Part shown: one piece after another, positions 20,287 through 29,350 of the stretch
How positions within the stretch are numbered: the stretch's first letter is position 1
How the letters are laid out: every line of letters starts with the position of its first letter
Source: Actinomadura sp. J1-007
GTDB lineage: Bacteria; Actinomycetota; Actinomycetes; Streptosporangiales; Streptosporangiaceae
Direction of reading: 5' to 3'
Assembly (NCBI RefSeq): GCF_009793335.1
Contig: NZ_WING01000001.1
Location: 6,510,001 to 6,574,000 of the forward strand
DNA: 64,000 bases
Made by a program: the position numbers and the translations under genes
Notes under the pieces: model-generated
Told to the model about the DNA's origin: nothing
Seen by the model: only the letters and a program-made list of their open reading frames with translations
Database searches by the model: none

Positions 20287-20826
20287 TCAGCCGCGCGCCC
20301 GCGCCCGGCGCAGGCGGTCGAGGACGGCCTCGACCGCGCCGTCCCAGTAGCGGATGAGGGCGACGGCCGCGGCCGCGCCGGTGAGGGCCGCGAGGACGAA
20401 CGGCAGGGGGCTCACGCGCACGTGCGCGAGGACGACGCCGCACAGCGCGATGGCGAGGAGGAACCCGTTGCGGACGAGGAGCGGGTAGCCGAGGACCGCG
20501 CCCCGGCCGCCGAAGCAGCGGCACTCGCCGAAGACGCCGCCCCGCACCGCGCGCACGACGACGGCCATGAACGACACCAGCAGCAGCGCCGCGCACGCGA
20601 ACCCGAACCGGGTCGTCCACGGGAACACGATGAACACCGCCGTCATCGCCTCCAGCCCGGTGAACGCCGCGGCGGCGACGGTGCTGACCGTCCCGGACCT
20701 CATCAGCAGCCGGCCCACGGTCGCGCGGAACATCCGGAACGCGCCGGAGTCGCGCATCTTGGTGAGGAACGCGAACCCGAAGACGACCACGAGCGCGGCC
20801 TGCGCGGCGGGGAGCAGCAGGTCCAC
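20287..20826 (-). CDS. MauE/DoxX-like membrane protein with CxCFG motif
   Basis: A 179-aa protein from GTG 20826 with about five hydrophobic helices and the motif GECRCFGGRG in a loop after the third helix, as in MauE-like proteins of the DoxX superfamily. Those proteins are associated with disulfide or thioredoxin chemistry in the envelope. The gene follows the PqqD-like gene by 50 bp on the same strand, so the two are probably one transcript. The pairing with an RRE-type protein suggests a peptide-modification context, but no precursor is visible next to them. Confidence 0.75.
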   Translation of the reverse strand: MDLLLPAAQAALVVVFGFAFLTKMRDSGAFRMFRATVGRLLMRSGTVSTVAAAAFTGLEAMTAVFIVFPWTTRFGFACAALLLVSFMAVVVRAVRGGVFGECRCFGGRGAVLGYPLLVRNGFLLAIALCGVVLAHVRVSPLPFVLAALTGAAAAVALIRYWDGAVEAVLDRLRRARARG

Positions 20827-20876
20827 GGCTCAGCCGCCCGTCCGGCGGGGCGCGGGGCGGGCCGCCGCTCGCGCGG

Positions 20877-21128
20877 TCATGGCAGGATCACCCGCGCCTC
20901 GACCAGCGAGGCGATGAGCGCCTCGACGTCGTCGGCGATCCGGTCGGCGAACGACGGGTGGCGGGCCGCGAGCTCGTCGGCGGCCTCCTCGGCGGTGCAG
21001 CCGGCGAGCAGCAGCCGCACGACGTCGCTTCCGGTCTGGTTGAGCGTCCAGTAGCGGCCGGTGCGCTCGTCGAGCAGCACCATGCCGGTGTCGGCGTCGG
21101 TGGCGGAGACGTCGGGGGAGAGCTTCAT
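20877..21128 (-). CDS. PqqD-family peptide-recognition protein (RRE), orphan
   Basis: An 83-aa PqqD-like winged-helix protein starting at ATG 21128 behind GAGGA. It has the family pattern ATDADTGMVLLDERTGRYWTLNQTGSDVVRLLLAG followed by a helical half (TAEEAADELAARHP) ending in LIASLVEARVIL. In lasso-peptide and other RiPP pathways such proteins (the B1 subunit) bind the leader peptide and deliver it to the protease or modifying enzyme. No B2 protease, cyclase or radical SAM enzyme is adjacent, so this is an orphan or remnant. The lanthipeptide locus lies about 3 kb away, but LanL and LanKC enzymes are not known to need an RRE partner. Confidence 0.8.
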   Translation of the reverse strand: MKLSPDVSATDADTGMVLLDERTGRYWTLNQTGSDVVRLLLAGCTAEEAADELAARHPSFADRIADDVEALIASLVEARVILP

Positions 21129-21428
21129 GGCGTCCTCGAACGGGGTTTCGCGCGCGGGGCGACGGTGGCAGGCGGCGACTCTGGAAAGCAGGCGACTCGG
21201 GACGGGTGGCGGGAGCGGGAGACGGGACCGGGGTCGGCACGCGTCCGGGCGTTCGACCGCGCCCGGGAACGATGCGCATCGTCAAGCTAGCATCACCCTC
21301 CGTCACTGACCGATGACCTCTGGTGACAGTGGTAGGAGGGCGCAGTGACCCCGCGCGAACCTTGGGGTCAGCACGCCGGTCGCGCTACGTACGGTGACAC
21401 GCCGCAGGTCAGGGCCGACCCGCTGGAA
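21129..21428. other. 300-bp intergenic region without a supported gene
   Basis: This lies upstream of the PqqD-like gene and downstream of the acetyltransferase on the same strand. I found no convincing RiPP precursor on the minus strand. On the plus strand a strong GGAGG precedes GTG 21345, but the frame then runs antisense through the acetyltransferase gene. Confidence 0.4.
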
Positions 21429-21974
21429 TCACGGACGGTGGACCGAGCGCCAGACCAGCTCGCCGCTGCGCCACTCGCCGGTGGGACGCAGCCCGGCGCG
21501 CCGGGCCACGGCGGCCGACGCGGCGTTGTCGGGGTGGACGCACGCGACGATCTCGCCGACGCCCTTGCCCGCGAGCCAGCCGACGAGCGCGCGGGCGGCC
21601 TCGGTGGCGAAGCCGAAGCCCTGGTACGGCATCCCGATCACCCAGGCCACGGACGCGGCCGGCCCGCCCGCCGCGGGCCCGTCCGCCGCCGCCGGGGTGA
21701 CGGTCGCCTGGACCGTCCCGACCGCCTGCCCGTCCCGCCTGCGCCGCACGATCCAGTTGAGCCAGGACTCCTGGTGGAACGGCGCCGGCCCCGCCACCAG
21801 ATGCTCGTACCGGGCGCGCAGATCGTCCCGCGAGAGCGGCTCGCCGCCGATGTAGGCGTGCAGCCGGGCGTCGCCGAGGACGTCCGCCATCTCGTCGGCG
21901 TGGTGGACGGCGAGCGGCTCCAGCAGAAGCCGCCGTGTCTCCAGGGTCTCCGCGATCGGTCCGAACACCCGCAC
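21429..21974 (-). CDS. GNAT N-acetyltransferase, RimJ/RimL-like
   Basis: A 181-aa GNAT protein with the RimJ-type opening TLETRRLLLEPLAVHHADEMADVLGD, a central SWLNWIVRRRRDGQAVGTVQATV strand pair, the acetyl-CoA-binding region GMPYQGFGFATEAARALVGWL, and CVHPDNAASAAVARRAGL near the end. Acetylation of an N terminus or a small amine is expected; the substrate cannot be told. An insertion of about 15 Ala/Gly/Pro residues (PAAADGPAAGGPAAS) splits the beta-4 region. Confidence 0.83.
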   Translation of the reverse strand: MRVFGPIAETLETRRLLLEPLAVHHADEMADVLGDARLHAYIGGEPLSRDDLRARYEHLVAGPAPFHQESWLNWIVRRRRDGQAVGTVQATVTPAAADGPAAGGPAASVAWVIGMPYQGFGFATEAARALVGWLAGKGVGEIVACVHPDNAASAAVARRAGLRPTGEWRSGELVWRSVHRP

Positions 21975-22031
21975 GACCTTACGCGTCCCTTCCCGGCGTC
22001 CGCGCCCTTCGCGCCCGGCGGCTTCGGCCGC

Positions 22032-22570
22032 TCACGTCCACGCGCCGCGCGGGTGCTGCCGCGGGTCCAGCCACAGCCACGGCTGGGTGCGGCGGAACGG
22101 CAGGTCGGTGCCCGGCTGCCACGGGAACAGGCCGTTCGCGTCGGGCCACACGACCTGGAGGAACGGCAGCGGCGGGCGGCGGTAGAACGCGACGGCCCCG
22201 CCGAGGAACGACTCGTACCAGCGGGTGTCGACCGTGCGGAACGCGACGGGCAGCCCCCGCGCCCCGTCGGGCAGCCGCTCGCCGTCGGCGGGGGAGCCGC
22301 CCTCGGCGGTACGGCGGCCGAGGGCGTTCAAAGTCTCCTCCATCTCGTACACGTCGCCGCCGAACATCGCGAGCTCGGGCGCGCGGTGGCTGTGCCACAG
22401 CCCGATCGTGTAGGCGTGGCCGGGCCGCTCGCCGTCCGGCTGGACGAGCACGACGCTCCACCCGTACTGGGTGATGTGCACGATCGTGCGGAGCTGGAAG
22501 TTGTCGAGGCGGTCGCGGTCGCCGTAGTCGTGACAGATCACGCACTGGCACGGGGGCGGCCGTCTGACAT
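22032..22570 (-). CDS. DUF4262 protein (apparent frameshift at 22552-22556)
   Basis: A protein of about 179 aa of the DUF4262 family: ICHDYGDRDRLDNFQLRTIVHITQYGWSVVLVQPD, then HAYTIGLWHSHRAPELAMFG and the C-terminal segment DTRWYESFLGGAVAFYRRPPLPFLQVVWPDANGLFPWQPG. The clean frame begins only at a GTG at 22541. Upstream, ATG 22570 opens MSDGRP out of frame; one C added to the run at 22552-22556 (minus strand) gives MSDGRPPCQCVICHDYG, with the cysteine-rich start expected for the family. The function is unknown; the family is often found near toxin-immunity or stress genes. Confidence 0.8.
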
Positions 22571-22707
22571 GAGCCCAAGCCTACGATCTTGCGGCCCCCG
22601 CGCCCCCGCCACGGCCGACGAGCCGCCCCGCCCGAGGCCGCCGCCCTGCGCCCGGCCCGTGCCGGCGCGCCCCGGCCCGTGCCGTACGGCTCGCGGCCGC
22701 GGCGCGC

Positions 22708-23745
22708 TCACGCCGAGGCGAGCAGGGACCGGTAGACCGCCGCCAGCTCCCGCGGCCACGGCGTGAACGTGACCATCGCGTCGTCGGCGTGCGTGAGCTG
22801 GTCGATGCCGCCGACCGCGACCAGGCTCCGCAGCGCGGGGTCGGAGATCGCCGCGACGGCCGACGCGGCGATCTCTCCCGCGTTGACCACCCGGTACGGG
22901 CGGACCGCGTCGTTGATCCCGACGCGGAAGTCGCCGGCCGCCGGGACGACCGGCGCGGCCAAGCCCAGCGCGTTCTGCCGGTGGGCGAGTTCGAGCAGCG
23001 CGGACGTGAAGTCCTCGGCGTCGAGGAGCGGGCCGAGCGTCGCCGCCGCCTCGAGCTCGGCGAACGCCGTCCCGAACCACTTGTCGTACGGCCGGTACCG
23101 GCGTTCCTGGAGGAACGCCGTCTCCATCGCCAGCCGGCACAGCTTCGCCGCTAGGAGCCGCGCGCCCCTCCGGTCGCCCGTCTCCAGCGTGCGGCCGAGC
23201 AGCGGCTCGGTGTTGCCGATCAGATGCCACTGCGCCGCCAGCAGCCAGCGCCACACGTCGTCCGGATACCACTCCAGCATCGCGCGCACGCGCGTGAGGT
23301 CGCCCGGGTCGTCCCGGAACACCTCGCCCCGCGTCACGTGCAGCAGCCTCTGCTGGGGCAGCGCGAGCCAGTCGGCGTGGTCCAGCCCCGCGCGCGGGTC
23401 GAACCCGAGCTGCTCTGCGATCCACGCGTCGAACGTCGTGATCTCGACGTGGTGGCTGACGGTGCCGGTCGCCAGCGAGTACCAGGCCGTCGGACGGCCG
23501 CCGTACTCGCGCGGCAGGCCCGCCTCGACCGCCCTCCGCACCTCGCCGGTCCGTTCCGGCGGCACGAGGAGCTGGACGCGCGGACCCCACTCGTGGTCCG
23601 TCGAGCGCTCGTCGTCGTACCCGAGGACCTCGGATCCCTCGCCGAGCAGGCAGGCCGCGTGCGGCGCCCTCACCAGGGGCGCCACCGCCTCCGCGTAGAA
23701 CGACCGCGCCAGCGCGAGTCCCGGTTCGAAGCTCGTCATCCGCAC
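22708..23745 (-). CDS. DUF4037 nucleotidyltransferase-like protein
   Basis: A 345-aa protein with the hallmark segment LLGEGSEVLGYDDERSTDHEWGPRVQLLV, matching the DUF4037 family, which resembles minimal nucleotidyltransferases (the GxGS and DHD-like residues are visible). A helical C-terminal half has ETAFLQERRYRPYDKWFGTAFAELEAA. A substrate is not known. It ends 1 kb before the lanthipeptide locus and is transcribed away from it. The start may be GTG 23745 or the internal ATG two codons in. Confidence 0.8.
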   Translation of the reverse strand: MRMTSFEPGLALARSFYAEAVAPLVRAPHAACLLGEGSEVLGYDDERSTDHEWGPRVQLLVPPERTGEVRRAVEAGLPREYGGRPTAWYSLATGTVSHHVEITTFDAWIAEQLGFDPRAGLDHADWLALPQQRLLHVTRGEVFRDDPGDLTRVRAMLEWYPDDVWRWLLAAQWHLIGNTEPLLGRTLETGDRRGARLLAAKLCRLAMETAFLQERRYRPYDKWFGTAFAELEAAATLGPLLDAEDFTSALLELAHRQNALGLAAPVVPAAGDFRVGINDAVRPYRVVNAGEIAASAVAAISDPALRSLVAVGGIDQLTHADDAMVTFTPWPRELAAVYRSLLASA

Positions 23746-24078
23746 GAGGCTAGGCCGCCGTCCCCGTCCGGCGCGACGGGGTATCCGCGGCCTCGATCGA
23801 CGGCGGGGCCCGGTGGCGGCGGATCTCCAGGGCCGGAACCCATGCGTACCTTACGCCCTAAAAAGGACACAAAGGGTTTCTCTGGCAATTGCCTTGAGCG
23901 CGGATATCTTTGGCGCGCCTTGTCGCGAAGGACAGGTAATTGGGGACTGGTGCCCAAAGTGACTCTGTGGTTATCGTGTCCTGGGTTGAGAACGGCAGGC
24001 CGGAACGGCCGGAAAGCGCCGTTGGTAGATCTTTTTCAGCGATGGCAGGGCCGTGGTACCCGTGAGGCGGAAAGCTTA
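23746..24078 (+). promoter_or_regulatory. Relatively AT-rich promoter region of the lanthipeptide locus
   Basis: These 333 bp separate the divergent DUF4037 gene from lanL and contain the lowest-GC stretch nearby (about 23850-24010). No stop interrupts the lanL frame through part of it, but the codon use is unlike coding DNA here and GAGGCGG lies before ATG 24079, so it is read as leader DNA. I could not pick out a confident -35/-10 pair. Confidence 0.5.
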
Positions 24079-27065
24079 ATGGCTGATTTCAATTTCAGTG
24101 TCTTCGCGACGCCGACGGAACGCGACGCCGATGACGGGAGATTGGCCGACGTCCTCCGCGGCGCGCTCGGCGACTCCGAGGCGTGGCGCTGGAGCGGCGG
24201 CGGGATGTGGTGCTCGGTCGCCCCGGTCGGCTCGTCCCGCCGGGCCCAGGGGTGGAAGCTGCACGTGTCGGCGACGCCGGGCTCGGCGGCGGAGGTGCTG
24301 GCCCGCTCGCTCCCGGTCCTGCTCAGCGGCCGTTCGGCGTTCAAGTTCGCCGCCTCGCTCGCCCACGTCGAGCTGCTGAACGCCCGCAACACCTCGCGCG
24401 GCCACTCGGGCAAGTTCATCACCGTCTACCCCGACAGCGACGAGGAGGCCGTCCGGCTCGCGCGGGAACTGCACGACGCGACCGCCGGGCTGCCCGGCCC
24501 CGCATTCTCTCCGACCGCCCTTACCTGCCCCGGAGCCTCGTGCACTATCGGTACGGCGCGTTCGTCGAGGAGCGCAGGCTCACCAATGACGGCTTCTACG
24601 TATGGGTGATCGTCGATCCGGACGGCAACCTCGTGGAGGACCGGCGGAGCGGCGCCTATTCCGCGCCGCCCTGGGCGGTCTGCCCATTTCCCGAATACAC
24701 GCCGGAACGCCCCGGCCGGACCGAGGGTGGCGCCGTGGTGATCGGCGGCCGGTTCCAGGTCGCCGAGGCGATCCGCCATTTGAACAAGGGCAGCGTTTAC
24801 CGGGCCGTCGACCTGGAGACCGGCGATGTGGCCGTCGTCAAGGAGGCGCGGCCCCACGTGGCCGCCGACCTCGCCGGCCGCGACGCCCGCGACCGGCTCC
24901 GCGCCGAGGCGCGCGCCCTGGAGGCGCTCGCGCACCTCGGGGTGGCGCCGCGCCCGATCAGGCTGTTCGAGCAGGGCGGCCACCTGTTCCTCGCCGAGGA
25001 GAGCATCCCCGGCACGACCCTGCACGCGTGGGTGGACGACCTGATCGTGACGGACGGCTGGGGCGGCCACCTGCCCCGGGCGTACGAGATGGCCCACCGC
25101 CTCGCGTCCCTGGTGGTCCGCGCCCACGACGCCGGGCTCCTCCTGCGCGACTTCAACCCCCACAACGTCATGGTGCGCCCGGACGGCCGCCCCGTCCTGA
25201 TCGACCTGGAGTTCGCGGTGCGCGCCGGCGACCCCGCGGAGGACCCGCCCGCGCGCGTCGGCACGCCCGGCTACGCCGCGCCCGAGCAGTTCGCGGGCTG
25301 CGTGCCGTCCGCGGCGGCCGACCACTACGGCCTCGGCGCGTCCCTGTGCTACCTGTTCACCGGCGGCCCGCCCTTCCTGCTTGAGGAAGAGCCCGCGGCG
25401 CGCCCGGCGTCCGACCGGCTCGCCGAGTGGCTGGCGGCCCGCACGGACGGACTCGACATCCCGCCCGGCCTCACCGAGCTGCTCCTCGGGCTGATGGCCG
25501 AGGAGCCCGGCGACCGCTGGTCCGCGTCGCGGGCCCGCGACGCCCTGGCCGAACTGCCGGCGCCGCGGCTCGGCAGGGCCGTCCGGAAGCGCCCCGACGG
25601 GCCGGACCGGGTCCGCGAGCGGTGCGAGGCGGCCGTCGAAGGGATCACCGGCTACCTCGTCGCCTCGATGGAGCCCGGCTCCCCCGAACGCCTCTGGCCC
25701 CTGTCGTGCGCGCACGGGGCGCCCGACCCGTGCTGCGTCCAGCACGGCGCCGCCGGCCCGCTCGCCGTCCTCGCCCGCTGCTACGAGCTCACCGGCGACC
25801 CGCGCGTCCCGGACGCCGTCGCCACCGCCGGCCGGTGGATCGCGCGACGGCTCGACGCGGGCGTGTCCCGTCCCGCCGGCCTGTACTTCGGCACGGCGGG
25901 CACCGCGTGGTCCCTGCTGGAGGCGGGACGCGCGATCACCGACGACGCCCTGGTGGAGAAGGCCCTCGCGGTGGCGCGCGCGCTTCCGGCGTCCGTCCCC
26001 AACCCGGACGTCACGCACGGCACCTCGGGCCTCGGCATCACCGCCCTGCACCTGTGGGCGCGCACCGGCGACCCCGCGTTCGCCGAACGGGCCGTGGCGT
26101 CCGCCGAGGCGCTCGTCGCGTCCGCCGACGAGCGGGCGGGCGACATCGGCTGGGCGACGCCCGCCGAGTACGAGTCCAAGCTCGCCGGCAAGCGCTACTA
26201 CGGGTTCGCGCACGGCATCGCGGGCGTCGGCTACTTCCTCCTCGCGTGCGCGCGGGCGACCGGCCGGGCCGACTTCCTCGCGCTCGCCGGCCGCGTGGGC
26301 GAGACGCTGCTCAGCCGCGCCGTCACCGACGGCGACATCGCGCGGTGGGGCGCCGGAACGGGCGATCCGCTCACCGCGCCCTACTGGTGCCACGGCGCGT
26401 CGGGCATCGCGGCCTTCCTCGTCCGGCTGCACGAGACGACCGGCGACGAGCGCTTCGCCGAGCTCGCCGACCGGTCCGCGCGGGCCGTCGCCGGCGCGGC
26501 GTGGCGCCCGTCCCTCGGCCAGTGCCACGGCCTCGCGGGCAACGGCGACCTCCTCCTCGACCTGGTCGAGGCGACCGGCGACGAACGGCACGAGGCGGCG
26601 GCGTGGCGGCTGGCCCGCGTCATCGTCGCCAACCGCGCGGAGCGCGACGGGCACCTGGTGTTCCCCAACGAGCCCGGCGTCCCGTCGGCGTCCTGGGGCG
26701 ACGGCATGAGCGGCGTCCTCGCGTTCCTGCTGCGGCTGCTGCACGGCTCGCCCCGGCTCTGGATGGCCGACGACATCCCCCTCGTCCGCACCGGCGCGTC
26801 CGGCCAGGCCCAGAGCGAGGCCGGAGGCGACGGCGACGGCGCGCCGCCCGCCGACCTGGCCGCCGCCGTCCCCGGTCCGGCGACCGCCCCCCACCCTCCG
26901 AACGGACCCGATCCCGTACCGGCGAACGGACCGGCGCCCGCCCACGACCCCGCGCCCGCGCGGGGCCCGGCCGCGGCGCACGGTCCGGCGGCCGGCCCCG
27001 TCCCCGCCCCGGCGCGGGACGCGGCGGCCGGGCCCGGTCCGGCATCGGGGGCGCGTAGACGATGA
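24079..27065 (+). CDS. lanL: Class IV lanthionine synthetase LanL (apparent frameshift at 24498-24501)
   Basis: A synthetase of about 995 aa that would phosphorylate and eliminate Ser/Thr and then cyclise with Cys. ATG 24079 follows GAGGCGG. The N-terminal phospho-Ser/Thr lyase domain (about 1-195) contains GWKLHVSATP (Lys60, His62) and FKFAAS. The kinase domain (about 215-480) has VAVVKEA, RDFNPHN (about 356) and IDLEFA (about 374). The LanC-like domain (about 515-895) carries zinc ligands in WCHGASG (Cys about 770) and QCHGLAGNGD (Cys about 815, His about 816); these define class IV against class III. The frame breaks between GLPGP and RILSDRPY; one C added to the CCCC at 24498-24501 joins them, and the paralogue at 29573 has GPYILSDLRY there. 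A Pro/Ala/Gly-rich tail of about 80 residues is unusual. Its end overlaps the next gene by 4 bp (ATGA). Confidence 0.93.
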
Positions 27066-29023
27066 CGGCGCGCGCGTCCGGCCTCCCGCCCATCCCCAGC
27101 CGCTTCGGGTTCGGCTTCTCGTACGACGGCCGCTGGGCGACCTGCCTGCGCGCCGTGCGCGACGACGTCGCGCTGGAGCGCTGGGACCTGGCCCGCCGCC
27201 CGGAGCCGTCCGTCGAGACGATCGACGCGGGGCCCGTCGACCGCCGGTGCAGCGCGGTGCCGCTGGACGACGGCGGCGTCGCGATCGTACGGCCGGCGGA
27301 CGGCAAGGGGGAGCTCGTCCTCGCGCCGTCGCCGTACGAGGACCCCCAGGACGTCCGGTCGTGGGAGGCGTCGCCCGTGCTCGCCGGGTACCCGCTCGCG
27401 GGGCCGGGCCCGGAGCAGAAGGTGCTCCTGGTCGCCATGGAGGACCCGGAGCGCTCGCGCATCTGGCGCCTCGCCGAGTCGCGGACGCACCTGGAACCCG
27501 TCCTGCTCGTGCCCGGCTCGCTGTCCGGAGGCGTCTGGCTGGACGGCGGGCGGCTGCTCGCCTTCGACCACGCCGCCGCCGGGCGCCGCACCGACGGGAT
27601 CATCGTCGACCTCGACGCGCGGTCCTGGCGGCGCGCCTGGTCGGTGGCCGAGACGAGCGACGACCGGATCGCCGCCTACAGCCCGTGCTCGCGGCACCTC
27701 GCGGTCACCACCACCGCGACCGGCGCCGACCGGATCGGGCTGCGGCTCGCGGGCACCGGCCCGGTCCGGTTCCCCGAGACCCTGAACGCCTCGGCGCATC
27801 CGCGCACGCCGCTGACCTTCGACGACAGCGGGAGCCGCCTGCTGATCCACGAGGTGCGCGGCGCCGCGTCCCGGCTGCTGGTCTACACGCCCGCCGACGA
27901 CGTCCTCGAACCGGTCCCCGGACCGCCCGGCACGCTCTGGCCGCCGGCGTCCTGGACGCGGGAGCGCATCCACATCCGCTTCTCCGCCCCGCACCAGCCG
28001 CCGACGCTCGCCACCATCCAGCCCGAGCCCGCCGCGGCGCCCGGCCCCGCCCGTCCGGGCGCGCGCCCGGGCGAGGGGCGGAAGCGGTGGCTGGTGAAGG
28101 CGCACGCGGGCGACCGCGACGCGGGCTGGAGGCCCGCCGAACTGGTCGAGCTGGCGGGTCCCGCCGGGCTGATCGAGGCGGTCGTGTACGGCGGCGACGG
28201 CTGGCGGCGGGCGCGCCGCCTCGTCGTGGCGCTGCACGGCGGGCCGCTGTCGGCGTGGCGGTTCGAGTTCGATCCGCTCCTGCAACGGCTCGCGGCGGCC
28301 GGCGCCGCCGTGGTCGCGCCGAACTACCGCGGCAGCACCGGCTACGGCATGGCGCACCTGCGGCCGGTCATCGGCGACTGGGGCGGGCCCGACCTCGACG
28401 ACGTCATGCACCTGGCGCGGGAGATCAACGTGCTCAGGGGCGACGGGCTGGAGCGCCCCGTGCTGCTCGGCGCCAGCTACGGCGCGTACCTGGCGCTGCT
28501 CGCGGCGGGTTTCGCGCCCGCGCTGTGGTCGCGGTGCGCGGCGCTCGCGCCGTTCACGTCGCCGTCGAGCCTGTACCGGGAGGCCGGGCCGGTCGTCCGC
28601 GACCGGGTGGGCCGCCTGACCGGCCTCGACCGCGCCGGCGGCGGGGCCGCCGGCAACGGGCGCAACGGCGAAGGCCGGGGCGGCGACGGGCGCGCGGGCG
28701 ACGGGCGCGCGGGCGACGGGCGCGGCGGCGCGCACCGCGCGGAACGCGACGTCCTCGGCGTGTGCGGCAACTGGGACGCGCCGGTGCTGGTCGTGCACGG
28801 GACGCGGGACGAGGTCGTCCCGGTGGAGCAGTCCCGCGCGCTGCGGCGCCGGCTCCTCGAACTCGGCAGGACGGGAGGCCCCGGCTTCGACTACCTCGAA
28901 GTCGACGAGGACCACCAGAACGTGGTCCAGGCGTGGCCGGACGTCCTCCGCGAGACGGTGGCCCGCTTCTGCCTCGGCACGGAGCGGGTCCCCGAACCCC
29001 GACCACAGCACGAGAGGAGGTGA
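27062..29023 (+). CDS. Prolyl oligopeptidase family S9 protease, candidate leader peptidase
   Basis: A 653-aa S9 protease with an N-terminal beta-propeller (about 1-370) and a C-terminal alpha/beta-hydrolase domain. The triad is visible as GASYGAYLA (Ser472), HGTRDEVVP (Asp583) and DEDHQN (His618); RLVVALHGGPLSAWRFEF and NYRGSTGYG form the oxyanion region. There is no signal peptide, so it acts in the cytoplasm. It starts inside the lanL stop (ATGA) and its own stop abuts the precursor's ribosome-binding site, so the three genes form one translational unit. POPs remove leaders by cutting after Pro in some class III pathways (FlaP type), and the adjacent precursor leader has two prolines. A Gly/Arg/Asp/Asn-rich insertion (about residues 524-556) sits in the hydrolase domain. 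Confidence 0.88.
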   Translation: MTARASGLPPIPSRFGFGFSYDGRWATCLRAVRDDVALERWDLARRPEPSVETIDAGPVDRRCSAVPLDDGGVAIVRPADGKGELVLAPSPYEDPQDVRSWEASPVLAGYPLAGPGPEQKVLLVAMEDPERSRIWRLAESRTHLEPVLLVPGSLSGGVWLDGGRLLAFDHAAAGRRTDGIIVDLDARSWRRAWSVAETSDDRIAAYSPCSRHLAVTTTATGADRIGLRLAGTGPVRFPETLNASAHPRTPLTFDDSGSRLLIHEVRGAASRLLVYTPADDVLEPVPGPPGTLWPPASWTRERIHIRFSAPHQPPTLATIQPEPAAAPGPARPGARPGEGRKRWLVKAHAGDRDAGWRPAELVELAGPAGLIEAVVYGGDGWRRARRLVVALHGGPLSAWRFEFDPLLQRLAAAGAAVVAPNYRGSTGYGMAHLRPVIGDWGGPDLDDVMHLAREINVLRGDGLERPVLLGASYGAYLALLAAGFAPALWSRCAALAPFTSPSSLYREAGPVVRDRVGRLTGLDRAGGGAAGNGRNGEGRGGDGRAGDGRAGDGRGGAHRAERDVLGVCGNWDAPVLVVHGTRDEVVPVEQSRALRRRLLELGRTGGPGFDYLEVDEDHQNVVQAWPDVLRETVARFCLGTERVPEPRPQHERR

Positions 29024-29026
29024 ACC

Positions 29027-29179
29027 ATGGACGCTTTCGAAGGCGACCTCGTGGCCGCGCTGCAGGAGCTCCCGGAGACCGACCCCGTCGAGCTCGACGG
29101 AATCCAGCTCGGCGGTACGTGTCAGTGCACAGGGATCCTGACACTGCTGAACACGATCTGCGTGGGCGTCACCTGCTGA
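29027..29179 (+). CDS. lanA: Class IV lanthipeptide precursor, venezuelin-like LanA
   Basis: A 50-aa peptide starting at ATG 29027 with the strong site AGGAGGTGA just upstream (overlapping the stop of the protease gene). The acidic leader MDAFEGDLVAALQELPETDP has the LQxLPETDPV-type motif of venezuelin precursors; a GG follows at residues 29-30. The likely core TCQCTGILTLLNTICVGVTC has four Cys (32, 34, 45, 50) and five Thr (31, 35, 39, 43, 49), and the whole peptide has no Ser, so all rings would be methyllanthionines. The TCxC-G-LTLLNT-C-G-C pattern matches venezuelin from memory of that family. The exact cleavage site is inferred, not seen. Confidence 0.93.
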   Translation: MDAFEGDLVAALQELPETDPVELDGIQLGGTCQCTGILTLLNTICVGVTC

Positions 29180-29229
29180 CCGGCAGGCTGACGAACGTCC
29201 CACCGGCCGTCTAGCGAGGCCGCAGGACG

Positions 29230-29266
29230 CCGGTCACGGACCGGACACCACCCGGTCCGTGACCGG
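29230..29266 (+). terminator. Hairpin after the class IV precursor gene
   Basis: A perfect 15-bp inverted repeat (29230-29244 with 29252-29266, 7-nt loop) starts 51 nt after the precursor stop. Terminator or 3' mRNA stabiliser are both possible; there is no U-run. Confidence 0.75.
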
Positions 29267-29350
29267 ACGCACACGCAGCCTAACGGAGCGCCCCGGCCGC
29301 GGGCGCGGTTCCGAGAGCGCGGCGACGACGGCGCGCGGCCCGTCGCCCCC

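Noticed and set aside
20830..21306. Arg/Pro-rich minus-strand frame over the PqqD gene, considered as a RiPP precursor
   Set aside because: No leader-like motif or core features; it is an out-of-frame reading of the PqqD gene and its upstream DNA.
21345..22766. 473-aa plus-strand frame with a strong GGAGG before GTG 21345
   Set aside because: After about 28 codons it runs antisense through the acetyltransferase and DUF4262 genes; the first residues match no precursor or domain I know.
23860..24078. In-frame extension of LanL upstream of ATG 24079
   Set aside because: Low GC3, no similarity to LanL N termini, and a ribosome-binding site precedes ATG 24079.
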